Source: Devosia lucknowensis (GTDB taxonomy: Bacteria > Pseudomonadota > Alphaproteobacteria > Rhizobiales > Devosiaceae). Taken from it: 64,000 bases of DNA. Each line of letters opens with the position of its first letter. Positions within the stretch are counted from its first letter, which is position 1. The translations under genes and the position numbers were made by a program. Where the stretch lies: positions 310,001 through 374,000 of the forward strand of contig NZ_FXWK01000001.1 of the NCBI RefSeq assembly GCF_900177655.1, in the 5' to 3' direction. Positions 54,203-62,205 of this stretch are shown piece by piece. The notes beneath the pieces are model-generated. The model saw nothing but the letters and a program-made list of their open reading frames with translations. It did no database searches and had not been told where the DNA came from.

Positions 54203-55861
54203 ATGTATTTCTTCATCGTCCAGTTGATTGCTGCCGTCGTCCTGCTGCTCTGGGCGGTGCGGATGGTGCGCACGGCGGTGGAGCGGGCCTATTCCGCCGA
54301 GCTCAAGCGTACGCTCGGCCATGCCGAACGCAGTCGCCTGAGTGCCGCCTTCATCGGCACCATGCTGGCGGTGGCCCTGCAGAGTTCGACCGCCGTCGCG
54401 GCGCTCGCGGCGAGTTTTGCGAGTGGCGGGCTCCTTTCAGTGCCCGCGGGCCTGGCCCTGATGCTCGGCGCCTATCTTGGGTCGGCCCTGGTCGCCAGCA
54501 TTCTGTCCTTCGACCTGTCGCTGTTTGTCGCGCCCCTGATCATCGTTGGCGGGCTGTTGTTCCTGCGCGGCACCGAGCGACGGACCAAGCAGGTCGGGCG
54601 CATGGTGCTCGGCATTGCCTTCGTGTTGCTGTCGCTCGAAATGGTGTCGGAAGCCACAGCGCCCTGGCGCGACAGCGAAGCGCTGGCGGTGATCGTCAAC
54701 TACCTGCGCGGTGATCTCTGGACCAGTTTCATCGTGGCGGCGCTGGTGACCTGGATATCCTATTCATCAGTGGCCAGCGTTCTGGTCATCATTACGTTTG
54801 GCACCGCCGGTATCATTCCTTTCGAAATCGCTGCGGCATTCCTTCTGGGCGCCAATCTCGGCGGAACGCTGATCGCGCTTGGCATGGCGCGGGGCGGGGA
54901 TCTGCGCGCTCGCCGCATTGCTGCCGGGGCCGTGCTCCTCCGCGGCGGCGCGGCGCTGCTCTGCCTGGCGTTGGTCCAGGTTTTAGAGGTCCATGCACTC
55001 GGTCTTCCCGGCTCGGTAGGGCAGCAGGCAAGTCTTATGCATATCCTCTTCAATCTGAGTGTGCTGATCCTGGGGTTGCCGCTGGTGCGGTTTGTCGACC
55101 GGCTGACGGGTATGCTGCTGAAGGATGCGTCGCCTGCCGGGCAGTCGGACATCGCCCGTTTGCGCCGCACGGCACTGGTCGCCGATCCTCACGGCAATAT
55201 CGACGCTTCCCTGGCCAGCGCCACGCGCGAGCTGCTGCGGATGAGCGAAATGGTCGAAGTCATGCTGCAGCCCGTCATGGACATCGTGCGCAGCGGCGAC
55301 AAGGCTGCCATCCGCAGGGTCAAGGATCTGGAGCCCGAGGTTGACGGTGCCAATCGCGCCATCAAGCTGTTCCTTACGCGCCTCGACTGGGGGTGCATGG
55401 ATGAAGCGCAGTCGCGTCGCGCCTCCGATCTCAGCATCTTCGCGATCGCGCTCGAACAGGCCGGAGACATCATCGCGCGCGAATTGCTGCGCGTCGCCGA
55501 CCAGAAGCAGGGCCGGCGCATCACCTTCTCGCAACCTGGGTGGGAGGAGTTGACGGACCTCCACGCCAAGGTGCTGGCCAATATGCAACTCGCGCTCAAT
55601 GTACTGGTATCGGAGGATGCCGAATCGGCGCGACAGCTGGTCGCCGAGAAAGATGAGGTGGGGCTGATGGAAAGGAAGAGCATGGAGAAACACTTCGCCC
55701 GGCTCCGATCAGGCGATCCGAACAGCTTCGAAACCAGCGAGTTGCACCTTGAAACTATGCACGCGCTGCGCCGGATCAATTCGCTCCTAACCGGTATTGC
55801 TTACTCCATCCTCAGCGAGCAGGGCGAATTACTGCCCACTAGACTTGTTGCGGATAAGTAG
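54203..55861 (+). CDS. Na/Pi cotransporter family protein with PhoU-like domain
   Basis: The 552-residue protein has two copies of the Na/Pi cotransporter repeat. The first has SRLSAAFIGTMLAVALQSSTAVAALAASFASGG, with the QSST motif. The second has TWISYSSVASVLVIITFG and AFLLGANLGGT. About eight membrane segments are followed by a cytosolic helical part from about residue 330 (LLRMSEMVEVMLQPVMDIVRSGD...). That part resembles PhoU and is typical of the YjbB/NptA group. It moves phosphate, in many cases outward, across the inner membrane. Its divergent position from the ugp operon suggests it balances phosphate released from imported glycerol phosphates. Confidence 0.9.
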   Translation: MYFFIVQLIAAVVLLLWAVRMVRTAVERAYSAELKRTLGHAERSRLSAAFIGTMLAVALQSSTAVAALAASFASGGLLSVPAGLALMLGAYLGSALVASILSFDLSLFVAPLIIVGGLLFLRGTERRTKQVGRMVLGIAFVLLSLEMVSEATAPWRDSEALAVIVNYLRGDLWTSFIVAALVTWISYSSVASVLVIITFGTAGIIPFEIAAAFLLGANLGGTLIALGMARGGDLRARRIAAGAVLLRGGAALLCLALVQVLEVHALGLPGSVGQQASLMHILFNLSVLILGLPLVRFVDRLTGMLLKDASPAGQSDIARLRRTALVADPHGNIDASLASATRELLRMSEMVEVMLQPVMDIVRSGDKAAIRRVKDLEPEVDGANRAIKLFLTRLDWGCMDEAQSRRASDLSIFAIALEQAGDIIARELLRVADQKQGRRITFSQPGWEELTDLHAKVLANMQLALNVLVSEDAESARQLVAEKDEVGLMERKSMEKHFARLRSGDPNSFETSELHLETMHALRRINSLLTGIAYSILSEQGELLPTRLVADK

Positions 55862-56051
55862 GAATCCTGGCAATTTTCGGGGTTTTTGATGGTCTAATAG
55901 TGTCGCCGCGGAAAAACTGGGGACTTAGAGCGACTTGGCCGGTGCGACATTTCAGCATCGGTTCCCGTTTAATAAAGTGTTGCGCGCACTTGGCAACTTG
56001 CACTTGATTTGACCCGCATGTAATGGTCCCAAGTAAGGGGGATATCCATCC

Positions 56052-56414
56052 ATGCGTTTGCATAACGTTTTGCGGTTTGTAGTTGCGGCTGCTGTCGTGA
56101 GTTCAGTTGGTGCCGTTAGTGCAGCAGATCTGGGTGGGTATTATGGCGGAAGCTGTGTCAGCTATCGCCAGTCGACCTTGCCGATGCAGCCGCTCGATGT
56201 GGTCAAGCAGACGGTCTGGGCAAATTTCGAAAGCGCCAGGGATGGCATGAGCAATCCTTCCGTGCAGGCTTCGCGCTCGCCGGCATTCATCTGGGCAATG
56301 GAAGCGCGGTGGGCCTGTTCCGCCGCAGTTGGGTATCTGGACGGTGGTCACCTGGACGAGGAATCGGTCCAGAAGTGTGATTGCTTCCACGCGCGCTACG
56401 TATCGTTCCGCTAG
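56052..56414 (+). CDS. Small secreted cysteine-containing protein upstream of the adhesin export genes
   Basis: The 120-residue product has a signal peptide (MRLHNVLRFVVAAAVVSSVGAVSA) and a mature part of about 95 residues with four cysteines (GGSCVSYR, RWACSAAV, KCDCFHAR). These could form two disulfides in the periplasm. The motif LPMQPLDVVKQTVWANFESARDGM is not one I recognise. It ends 26 bases before the TolC-like gene and is preceded by a GGGGG ribosome site and a 190-bp gap without genes. It may be an accessory factor of the type I export system, but this is inference from position only. Confidence 0.7.
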   Translation: MRLHNVLRFVVAAAVVSSVGAVSAADLGGYYGGSCVSYRQSTLPMQPLDVVKQTVWANFESARDGMSNPSVQASRSPAFIWAMEARWACSAAVGYLDGGHLDEESVQKCDCFHARYVSFR

Positions 56415-56440
56415 CGCTGTTTGCCGGGGGGCAAGTAAAC

Positions 56441-57841
56441 ATGAATAATTTCCTCAAGGCCGCTTTGCTGTCGAGTGTCGTCTTCTTCGCGCCGGCCATC
56501 GCAAGTGCCATGAGCCTAAATGAAGCCGTGACGATTGCCATGGAAAGCAATCCCGAGATCGGCCAGGCCATTCAGAACCACGACGCAACCGGTTTCGAGT
56601 TGCGCCAGGCCGAGGGTCTCTATGCTCCGCGCGTGGACCTTGAAGCGTCGACCGGCGTGCAGCTGCTCAATACGCCATCGCGTCGTGCCGCCGGTATCGA
56701 GGGCGACGCGCTTTACCCCAGCCAGATTGGCATCACCGCGACCTTCGATCTTTATGACGGCGGCTTCCGCGATGCCGAAGTGGCGCGGCAGGCTGCGCGC
56801 GTCGACAGCGCCTCGCATCGCGTCATGGAGCGCAGCGAATTCATCGCCCTCCAGATCGTCCGCGTTTATTACCAGGTGCTGCTGCAGCAGCAGATCGTTG
56901 GGCTTAATCGCGATAACGTCGCCTTCCATGAGTCCATGTCGCAGGACGTCTCGACGGCCATCGAGAACGGCCAGCTTACCGAAGCTGATCGCTTCCAGTC
57001 GATCGAACGGCTGGCCGCTGCCCGCGCCCGCCTCACCGAGGCTGGTGTCGAACTCGCTGCCGCGCAGATCGAATTCAAGACCTATGTCGGCATGATGCCG
57101 GGCACGGTGAGTTCGCCGCCGCGCGCCAGCAGCGCCATTCCGTCGTCCCTGGAAGTCGCAATCGCCAATGCGATCGTCAATAATCCGCGCTCCAAGACCG
57201 CGGGTGCCGACATCGACGCCGCTTCGGCTCTGGTCGACCAGGCGGAATCGGGCCTGCGCCCCAAGGTTCAGATCGAAGGCCGTGCGGCCACCGGTCTTGA
57301 TCTGTCCGGTTCAAGCGGCTGGCAGAACGACGCCAGCATGCGCCTTTCGATGCGCTGGAACATCTTTGACGGCGGCATCGGTCGTGCTCAGGTCCAGGAA
57401 GAACTGCGCCGCGAAAGCGAAGCCAAGCTGGTGTTCGACCAGACCGTGCGCGAAGTCGAGCAAGCTGTCCGTGAATCCTGGCTGCGCCTCAAGAGCCAGG
57501 GCGAATTGGCGACGGTCTATAGTGACCAGCTCTCGTCTTCGGCTGATCTCGTCTCGTCCTATCGCGATCAGTTCACCATCGGTGAGCGCTCGCTGCTGGA
57601 CGTGCTCGATGCCCAGAATACCCGCGTGAACGTGCAGATCCTGCGCGAAACGGCGCGCTACAGCGTGATGTTCGCGGAGTATCGCGTATTGGCGGCCAGC
57701 GGCAGCCTGTTGCACTACATGGGCGTCCAGCCTCATGGCAGTGCCGTGGCTGACACGCGCTTCGCTCTCGACATCAAGTCGTGGGAAGCCTCCGAGCCGC
57801 GCACGCTCCAGCCGTTAACGCTTCCCACAGTTGGCCAGTAG
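56441..57841 (+). CDS. TolC-family outer membrane protein of the type I secretion system
   Basis: The 466-residue protein has a signal peptide (MNNFLKAALLSSVVFFAPAIASA) and two outer membrane efflux repeats: SLNEAVTIAMESNPEIGQAIQ, and, in the second half, SLEVAIANAIVNNPRSKTAGADIDAASALVDQAESGLRPKVQIEG. The fingerprint FTIGERSLLDVLDAQNTRVNVQ is that of LapE/AggA-type partners of adhesin exporters. It forms the trimeric outer membrane tunnel for the adhesin encoded downstream. The start at 56441 is set by the signal peptide. Confidence 0.92.
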   Translation: MNNFLKAALLSSVVFFAPAIASAMSLNEAVTIAMESNPEIGQAIQNHDATGFELRQAEGLYAPRVDLEASTGVQLLNTPSRRAAGIEGDALYPSQIGITATFDLYDGGFRDAEVARQAARVDSASHRVMERSEFIALQIVRVYYQVLLQQQIVGLNRDNVAFHESMSQDVSTAIENGQLTEADRFQSIERLAAARARLTEAGVELAAAQIEFKTYVGMMPGTVSSPPRASSAIPSSLEVAIANAIVNNPRSKTAGADIDAASALVDQAESGLRPKVQIEGRAATGLDLSGSSGWQNDASMRLSMRWNIFDGGIGRAQVQEELRRESEAKLVFDQTVREVEQAVRESWLRLKSQGELATVYSDQLSSSADLVSSYRDQFTIGERSLLDVLDAQNTRVNVQILRETARYSVMFAEYRVLAASGSLLHYMGVQPHGSAVADTRFALDIKSWEASEPRTLQPLTLPTVGQ

Positions 57842-57950
57842 TCATCACCGCTATTTTAGCGCTCCATCGTCGCATTCGTGCTTAGATGTCGAACGGCTGC
57901 TGAGTTGGTTACGGTATTTTCAAATGCACAACTGCGAAACGGCGGATTGA

Positions 57951-60095
57951 ATGTCCGTCGTTACTGCTCCCGAGCCCGCTAGTCAGACATTGCGCGATCC
58001 AGTGCTGGATTGCGTGAAGTTCCTGGCGCGTGCTTGGCGGAAGTCGGATTCGACAGCAACGCTGACGGCAGGCCTTCCGCTCACCGACGGCAAGATGGAT
58101 GTCGGCCTCATGGCCGCCGCGTTCAGCCGTATCGGCGTTACGGTGCGTCCGCTCGAGGAAGCCATTTCGCGGCTGAAGGAATATGATTTCCCGGCCGTCC
58201 TGGTGCCGGGCGATCGGCCGCCGGTCGTGTTGCTGCGCCGCCTGGGCCGCCGCATGTATCGGGTCTATGACCCGGCACATGGCGCCGAGATCAATGTCGA
58301 TGCCAAGGCGCTCGATGCGCGCAAGCCGAGCAAGCTGCTGCTTGTCGCGCCCGACTTCGAGAGCGTCCAGGACCACACAGGCAATCGCTTCGCGCGAACC
58401 GGGCATTGGTTCTGGTCGGCGGTTCGCGGCCATTCAGTTAGCATCCTCTATGTCCTGCTTGCGGCCGCATTCATCAACGTCTTCGCGCTGGCCTTTCCGC
58501 TCTTCACGATGAACGTCTACGACCGCGTGCTGCCCAATTCGGCGCAGACGACGCTCTGGGTCCTCGCCATCGGGGTAGGGACGGTCTCGATCTTCGACCT
58601 TTTGCTCAAGCTGGCGCGGGCCGGGGTGATCGAATTCGTGGGCCGCTCGATCGACTTCCGGTTGTCATCGGCCTTGTTCGACCGCGTGCTCAACACGCCC
58701 ATGGCCTCGCGCCCCAGTTCTACAGGCGCCTTCGTGAGCCGCATCGGGCAATATGAAGTGCTGCGCGAATTCGTGGCGGCCAGCACGCTGGTCATGTTCG
58801 TCGATGCGCTGTTCCTCGGCATCTTCGCCTATATCATTGCTCTGCTGGTCGGATGGCTGGTGGTCTTCCCCTTGATCGCAGGGGTGATCGCGCTCGTGCT
58901 GACCTTGATCGTCGGGATACTGTCTGGTCGTGCCGTGAAATCGGCACTGGCTGAATCGTCCGCCCGCAATGCCGTTCTGGTCGAGGCGCTGACAAGCGCA
59001 CAGACCGTCAAGGCGACGCGCGCCGAAGGGCAGTTGCTGCGCCGCTGGGAAGCGGCGGTGCTGGCGTCCTCCCATACCCAGGACAAGCTGCGTTCGCTCC
59101 AGGCCATGGCCACCAACACGACGGCGGCTCTGTCGCAATTGTCCCTGGTCGGCATCATCGTGGGCGGTTCATATGCCTTCACGACGGGCGAAGTGACGAC
59201 CGGGGCCATCATCGCCGCCATGATGCTGTCCAACCGCCTGATCGCACCCATCGGCATGATCGCCGGGACGCTGCTGCGTGCACGCACCGCGATGGAAGCC
59301 TATCAGACCGTCGATCAGATCATGAAACTGCCCGACGAACGCCCGAACCGGCCCAATCAGATGCAGCGCACGGTCCAGGGCGGCCGCGTCTCGTTCAACA
59401 AGGTGCGCTTCTCCTATCCGCAATCCAAGGTCTTCGTGCTTGATGGCGTCTCGTTCAGCATCGAGCCGGGCGAGAAGGTCGGCATCATCGGCCGCATCGG
59501 CTCGGGCAAGACTACGATCGGCCGGCTCATGGTCAATTTCCACCGCGCCTCGGAAGGCGAGGTGTCGATCGATGGCATCGACATCGACCAATACCATCCC
59601 GACGACCTGCGCCGGGCCGTTGGCTTCGTGGTTCAGGACCCGGAGATTTTCAACGGAACGGTGCGCGACAACATCCTGATGAGCGATCCGTCGGCCACCG
59701 AGGAGCGGCTGATGACGGCCGCCCGCCGCGCCGGCGTCGAGGAGTTCGTGTCGCGCCATCCGCAAGGCTATGACATGCAGGTGGGTGAACGTGGCGCGCT
59801 GCTCTCGGGCGGCCAGCGCCAGGCGATCGCGCTTGCCCGCGCCATGCTGGTCGAACCCAAGATCATGTTCCTCGACGAACCGTCGAGCTCCATGGATCTC
59901 GCGACCGAGCGGCAGCTCATCAAGCATCTCGAATCCAGCCTCATGCCTGATCAGACCGTGCTGATCGCCACGCATCGCTACAGCCTGCTGTCGCTGGTGA
60001 CGCGGCTCATGGTGATCGACAACGGCCGGTTGATCGCGGACGGACCCAAGGATCAGGTGCTCGAGCAGCTTCGCGTCAGGGCGGACGGCGCATGA
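57951..60095 (+). CDS. LapB-type type I secretion permease/ATPase
   Basis: The 714-residue inner membrane ABC exporter has three parts. A C39-like N-terminal domain (about 1-150) lacks the catalytic His: the region reads DRPPVVLLRRLGRRMYRVYDPAHG, so it is a docking rather than a protease domain. Six membrane segments follow at about 160-440. The ATPase has Walker A GRIGSGKT (514-521), signature LSGGQRQ (618-624), Walker B IMFLDEPSSSMD and the His in ATHRYSLL. It exports the large adhesin in one step with the HlyD and TolC partners. The stop overlaps the HlyD start by 4 bases. Confidence 0.93.
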   Translation: MSVVTAPEPASQTLRDPVLDCVKFLARAWRKSDSTATLTAGLPLTDGKMDVGLMAAAFSRIGVTVRPLEEAISRLKEYDFPAVLVPGDRPPVVLLRRLGRRMYRVYDPAHGAEINVDAKALDARKPSKLLLVAPDFESVQDHTGNRFARTGHWFWSAVRGHSVSILYVLLAAAFINVFALAFPLFTMNVYDRVLPNSAQTTLWVLAIGVGTVSIFDLLLKLARAGVIEFVGRSIDFRLSSALFDRVLNTPMASRPSSTGAFVSRIGQYEVLREFVAASTLVMFVDALFLGIFAYIIALLVGWLVVFPLIAGVIALVLTLIVGILSGRAVKSALAESSARNAVLVEALTSAQTVKATRAEGQLLRRWEAAVLASSHTQDKLRSLQAMATNTTAALSQLSLVGIIVGGSYAFTTGEVTTGAIIAAMMLSNRLIAPIGMIAGTLLRARTAMEAYQTVDQIMKLPDERPNRPNQMQRTVQGGRVSFNKVRFSYPQSKVFVLDGVSFSIEPGEKVGIIGRIGSGKTTIGRLMVNFHRASEGEVSIDGIDIDQYHPDDLRRAVGFVVQDPEIFNGTVRDNILMSDPSATEERLMTAARRAGVEEFVSRHPQGYDMQVGERGALLSGGQRQAIALARAMLVEPKIMFLDEPSSSMDLATERQLIKHLESSLMPDQTVLIATHRYSLLSLVTRLMVIDNGRLIADGPKDQVLEQLRVRADGA

Positions 60096-61438
60096 ACTTC
60101 CAGCCCAAGCCGTTCCAGAACAAGGGGCCCGACCAGAAGTCGGTCAACTATGCCCTTCCGGCCGATCGCCCGCCGCGCTCTTGGACCTATATCATCGTCC
60201 TCATCGTTGCCGTGGTTTTCGTCTTTCTCCTCTGGGCCAACTGGGCCGAGGTCGATCAGATCAGCCGGGCGGAAGGCAAGGTCATCCCATCGGGCAAATC
60301 TCAGATCGTGCAGAGCGCCGAGCCCGGTGTCGTCACCGACATCCTGGTGCGCTCGGGCGAACAGGTGTCGGCCGGTCAGCTTCTGCTGCGGCTCGACGAC
60401 ACGACGACCGCGTCGAGCGCCGGTGAAGTCGAGGCGCGGGTGCTGGCTCTTTCTGCGCAGGTCGAACGGCTGCGCGTGGAAAGCAGCGGCCTTACACTCG
60501 ACGCCTATATCTGCCCCGAACGCGTGGCAGCCGAAGCCCCAGACGTCTGCGTCGCCGAGCGTGACTTGCTGGCCTCGCGCCTGCAGAGCCAGGTGAGCAC
60601 CAGCGAAGTCTTGGCACAGCGCGTCGAACAGCGGCAGCGCGAGCTCAACGAACTCGGCGTCAACAAGACGCGCCTTAAGGCCAGTCTCACGATTTCGCAG
60701 GAGAGGCTCGGCCTTGTCGAGCCGATGGCCGAGCGTGGCCTGACGGCACGCACTGATCTTCTGGCCCTCCGTGCGGAAGTGGCCGACCTTTCCGGCCAGA
60801 TCGCCGCCGCCGACGAAGGCACAGCGCGTTTGCAGGCGGCGCTGCGGGAAGCGCAACTTCAGGTTCAGCAAGCAGACCAGCAGTTTCGTCAGGAATCGCT
60901 GGGTGAACTGACGCTCCGTCGGGCCGAACTCGCCAGTGCCGAGCAGCAGTTGCGCGGCGCGGCCGACCGCGTCAGCCGCACCGAGATCCGCTCGCCTGTG
61001 GATGGCGTGGTCAACTCCATCGACGTGACCACGATCGGCGCCGTGGTGCAGGCCGGTGCACGCCTCATGGACATTGTGCCCAAGTCCGAATTCACGCTCG
61101 TGGAAGCGCGGCTCAAGCCCTCGGACGTCGCCTTCGTGATTCCCGGCCAGGCGGCACGGATCCAGTTCACTGCGTATGATTTCTCGGTGTTCGGTGGACT
61201 ACGCGGTATCGTCGACAACGTGTCTGCCGATAGTCTCGTCGACGAACAAACGCGCGAGACCTATTATCTCGTCACTGTGCGGGCCGAAGAAACTGCTCTC
61301 AAATATCGCAGCCAGGAACTCGCCGTTCTTCCTGGTATGGTGGCGACAGTGGATATCATCACCGGCAAACACTCCATCCTGCAATACTTGCTCAAGCCAA
61401 TAAACAAGGTGCAGCAGGAGGCCCTTATTGAGCGGTAG
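60092..61438 (+). CDS. HlyD-family type I secretion periplasmic adaptor (LapC-like)
   Basis: The 448-residue protein has a short cytosolic N-terminus and one membrane segment (YIIVLIVAVVFVFLLWANWA, about 30-50). Next is the biotinyl-like half motif VDQISRAEGKVIPSGKSQIVQSAEPGVVTDILVRSGEQVSAGQLLLRLDDT. A long coiled coil spans about 160-300, followed by the C-terminal beta barrel (IRSPVDGVVNSIDVTTIGAVVQAGARLMDIVP). It bridges the ABC exporter and the TolC-type protein. The RHH-PAS gene starts within its last codons. Confidence 0.93.
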   Translation: MNFQPKPFQNKGPDQKSVNYALPADRPPRSWTYIIVLIVAVVFVFLLWANWAEVDQISRAEGKVIPSGKSQIVQSAEPGVVTDILVRSGEQVSAGQLLLRLDDTTTASSAGEVEARVLALSAQVERLRVESSGLTLDAYICPERVAAEAPDVCVAERDLLASRLQSQVSTSEVLAQRVEQRQRELNELGVNKTRLKASLTISQERLGLVEPMAERGLTARTDLLALRAEVADLSGQIAAADEGTARLQAALREAQLQVQQADQQFRQESLGELTLRRAELASAEQQLRGAADRVSRTEIRSPVDGVVNSIDVTTIGAVVQAGARLMDIVPKSEFTLVEARLKPSDVAFVIPGQAARIQFTAYDFSVFGGLRGIVDNVSADSLVDEQTRETYYLVTVRAEETALKYRSQELAVLPGMVATVDIITGKHSILQYLLKPINKVQQEALIER

Positions 61439-62039
61439 CGAAGGCGCAACGCAACTGATCGGTGCGCCGGTCGAGGCATGGTCGGTTCCGATTTTTCGCA
61501 CCGTGACCACGCCGACCGGCCGGCACGCCCTGCGCCTTGAAGGGGTGTTCTGGGATGCGATCGCGCGCATGGCCATTCGTCAGAACCGCAAGGCGTCCGA
61601 ATTAGTGCGCGACCTGCTCGGTGCGGCCGAAAGCAACGCATCCAACCTCTCGAGTGGCATCCGCAGCGTCATCGTGCGCCGCCTCCTGGACGAAGACGAA
61701 CGCCTTTCGGTGCTGGCCGAACCGCTCGCCATGGTCAAGCTGATGCAGATGGCGCCGACCCCTTCCTTCGCGCTTGATCGAAACAAGCATCTTGTCCGCG
61801 TCAACGACGAATTCGTGCGCTACCTGCGTACGGTGATGTCGCGGAGCGGGCCGGCGGAAAAGGCGCAGCTGCGCCTCGAACGTCCCGCCGAATCCATTTT
61901 TGCTGAAGTCGAGCCTGGGACTGCTGTCGAATGCGGCGTTTCCATTGTCGTCGACAATCACGAACGCCGGACTCAGGCCCGGATCATCGTGCCGCCGCCG
62001 CAGCCGGCCAACGTTCTTGTCGGATATATTCTATCCTGA
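61428..62039 (+). CDS. Ribbon-helix-helix protein with C-terminal PAS-like domain
   Basis: The 203-residue product starts at TTG 61428, supported by AGGAGG 6 bases upstream and an 11-base overlap with the HlyD gene. Residues about 34-90 read ALRLEGVFWDAIARMAIRQNRKASELVRDLLG and following, the RHH_4 fold (beta strand, then two helices) used for DNA binding. Residues about 106-203 resemble a PAS domain: MAPTPSFALDRNKHLVRVNDEFVRYL followed by beta-strand segments ending VLVGYILS. The combination suggests a signal-responsive repressor or activator. Two matching palindromes lie just downstream in front of the adhesin gene. RHH is a fold call from motif; the PAS call is less certain. Confidence 0.75.
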   Translation: MSGSEGATQLIGAPVEAWSVPIFRTVTTPTGRHALRLEGVFWDAIARMAIRQNRKASELVRDLLGAAESNASNLSSGIRSVIVRRLLDEDERLSVLAEPLAMVKLMQMAPTPSFALDRNKHLVRVNDEFVRYLRTVMSRSGPAEKAQLRLERPAESIFAEVEPGTAVECGVSIVVDNHERRTQARIIVPPPQPANVLVGYILS

Positions 62040-62044
62040 CCGAC

Positions 62045-62064
62045 GTTTGCATATCCCGATATGC
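62045..62064. promoter_or_regulatory. Operator candidate A upstream of the adhesin gene
   Basis: GTTTGCATATCCCGATATGC contains TGCATAT-N4-ATATGCA (62048-62065), a perfect 7-bp dyad. It begins 6 bases after the stop of the RHH-PAS gene and about 160 bases before the adhesin start. Its reverse complement recurs at 62102 with one mismatch in 20. Confidence 0.65.
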
Positions 62065-62101
62065 AGTCACAATTAAGGTTAAGCAAATATTCGCGCGAGT
62101 A

Positions 62102-62121
62102 GCATATCGGAATATGCAAAC
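62102..62121. promoter_or_regulatory. Operator candidate B upstream of the adhesin gene (inverted copy)
   Basis: GCATATCGGAATATGCAAAC is the inverted copy of element A (19 of 20 bases after reverse complementing) and contains GCATAT-N4-ATATGC. The centres of A and B are 53 bp apart, close to five helical turns, so both would face the same side of the DNA. The spacer is AT-rich and includes TTAAGGTTAA. Confidence 0.65.
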
Positions 62122-62205
62122 GGCAAGTCGTGCCAATTGTGAGGTCTTCGCGACGACTATATGTTCACCCCAAGTTAATAGATGTTGGATGTTGGGGGTA
62201 TTGTC

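Noticed and set aside
54000..54227. Possible 75-aa plus-strand gene between ugpB and the Na/Pi cotransporter
   Set aside because: There is no ribosome site and the composition is shadow-like. It runs through both palindromes and into the cotransporter start, so it fits regulatory DNA better.
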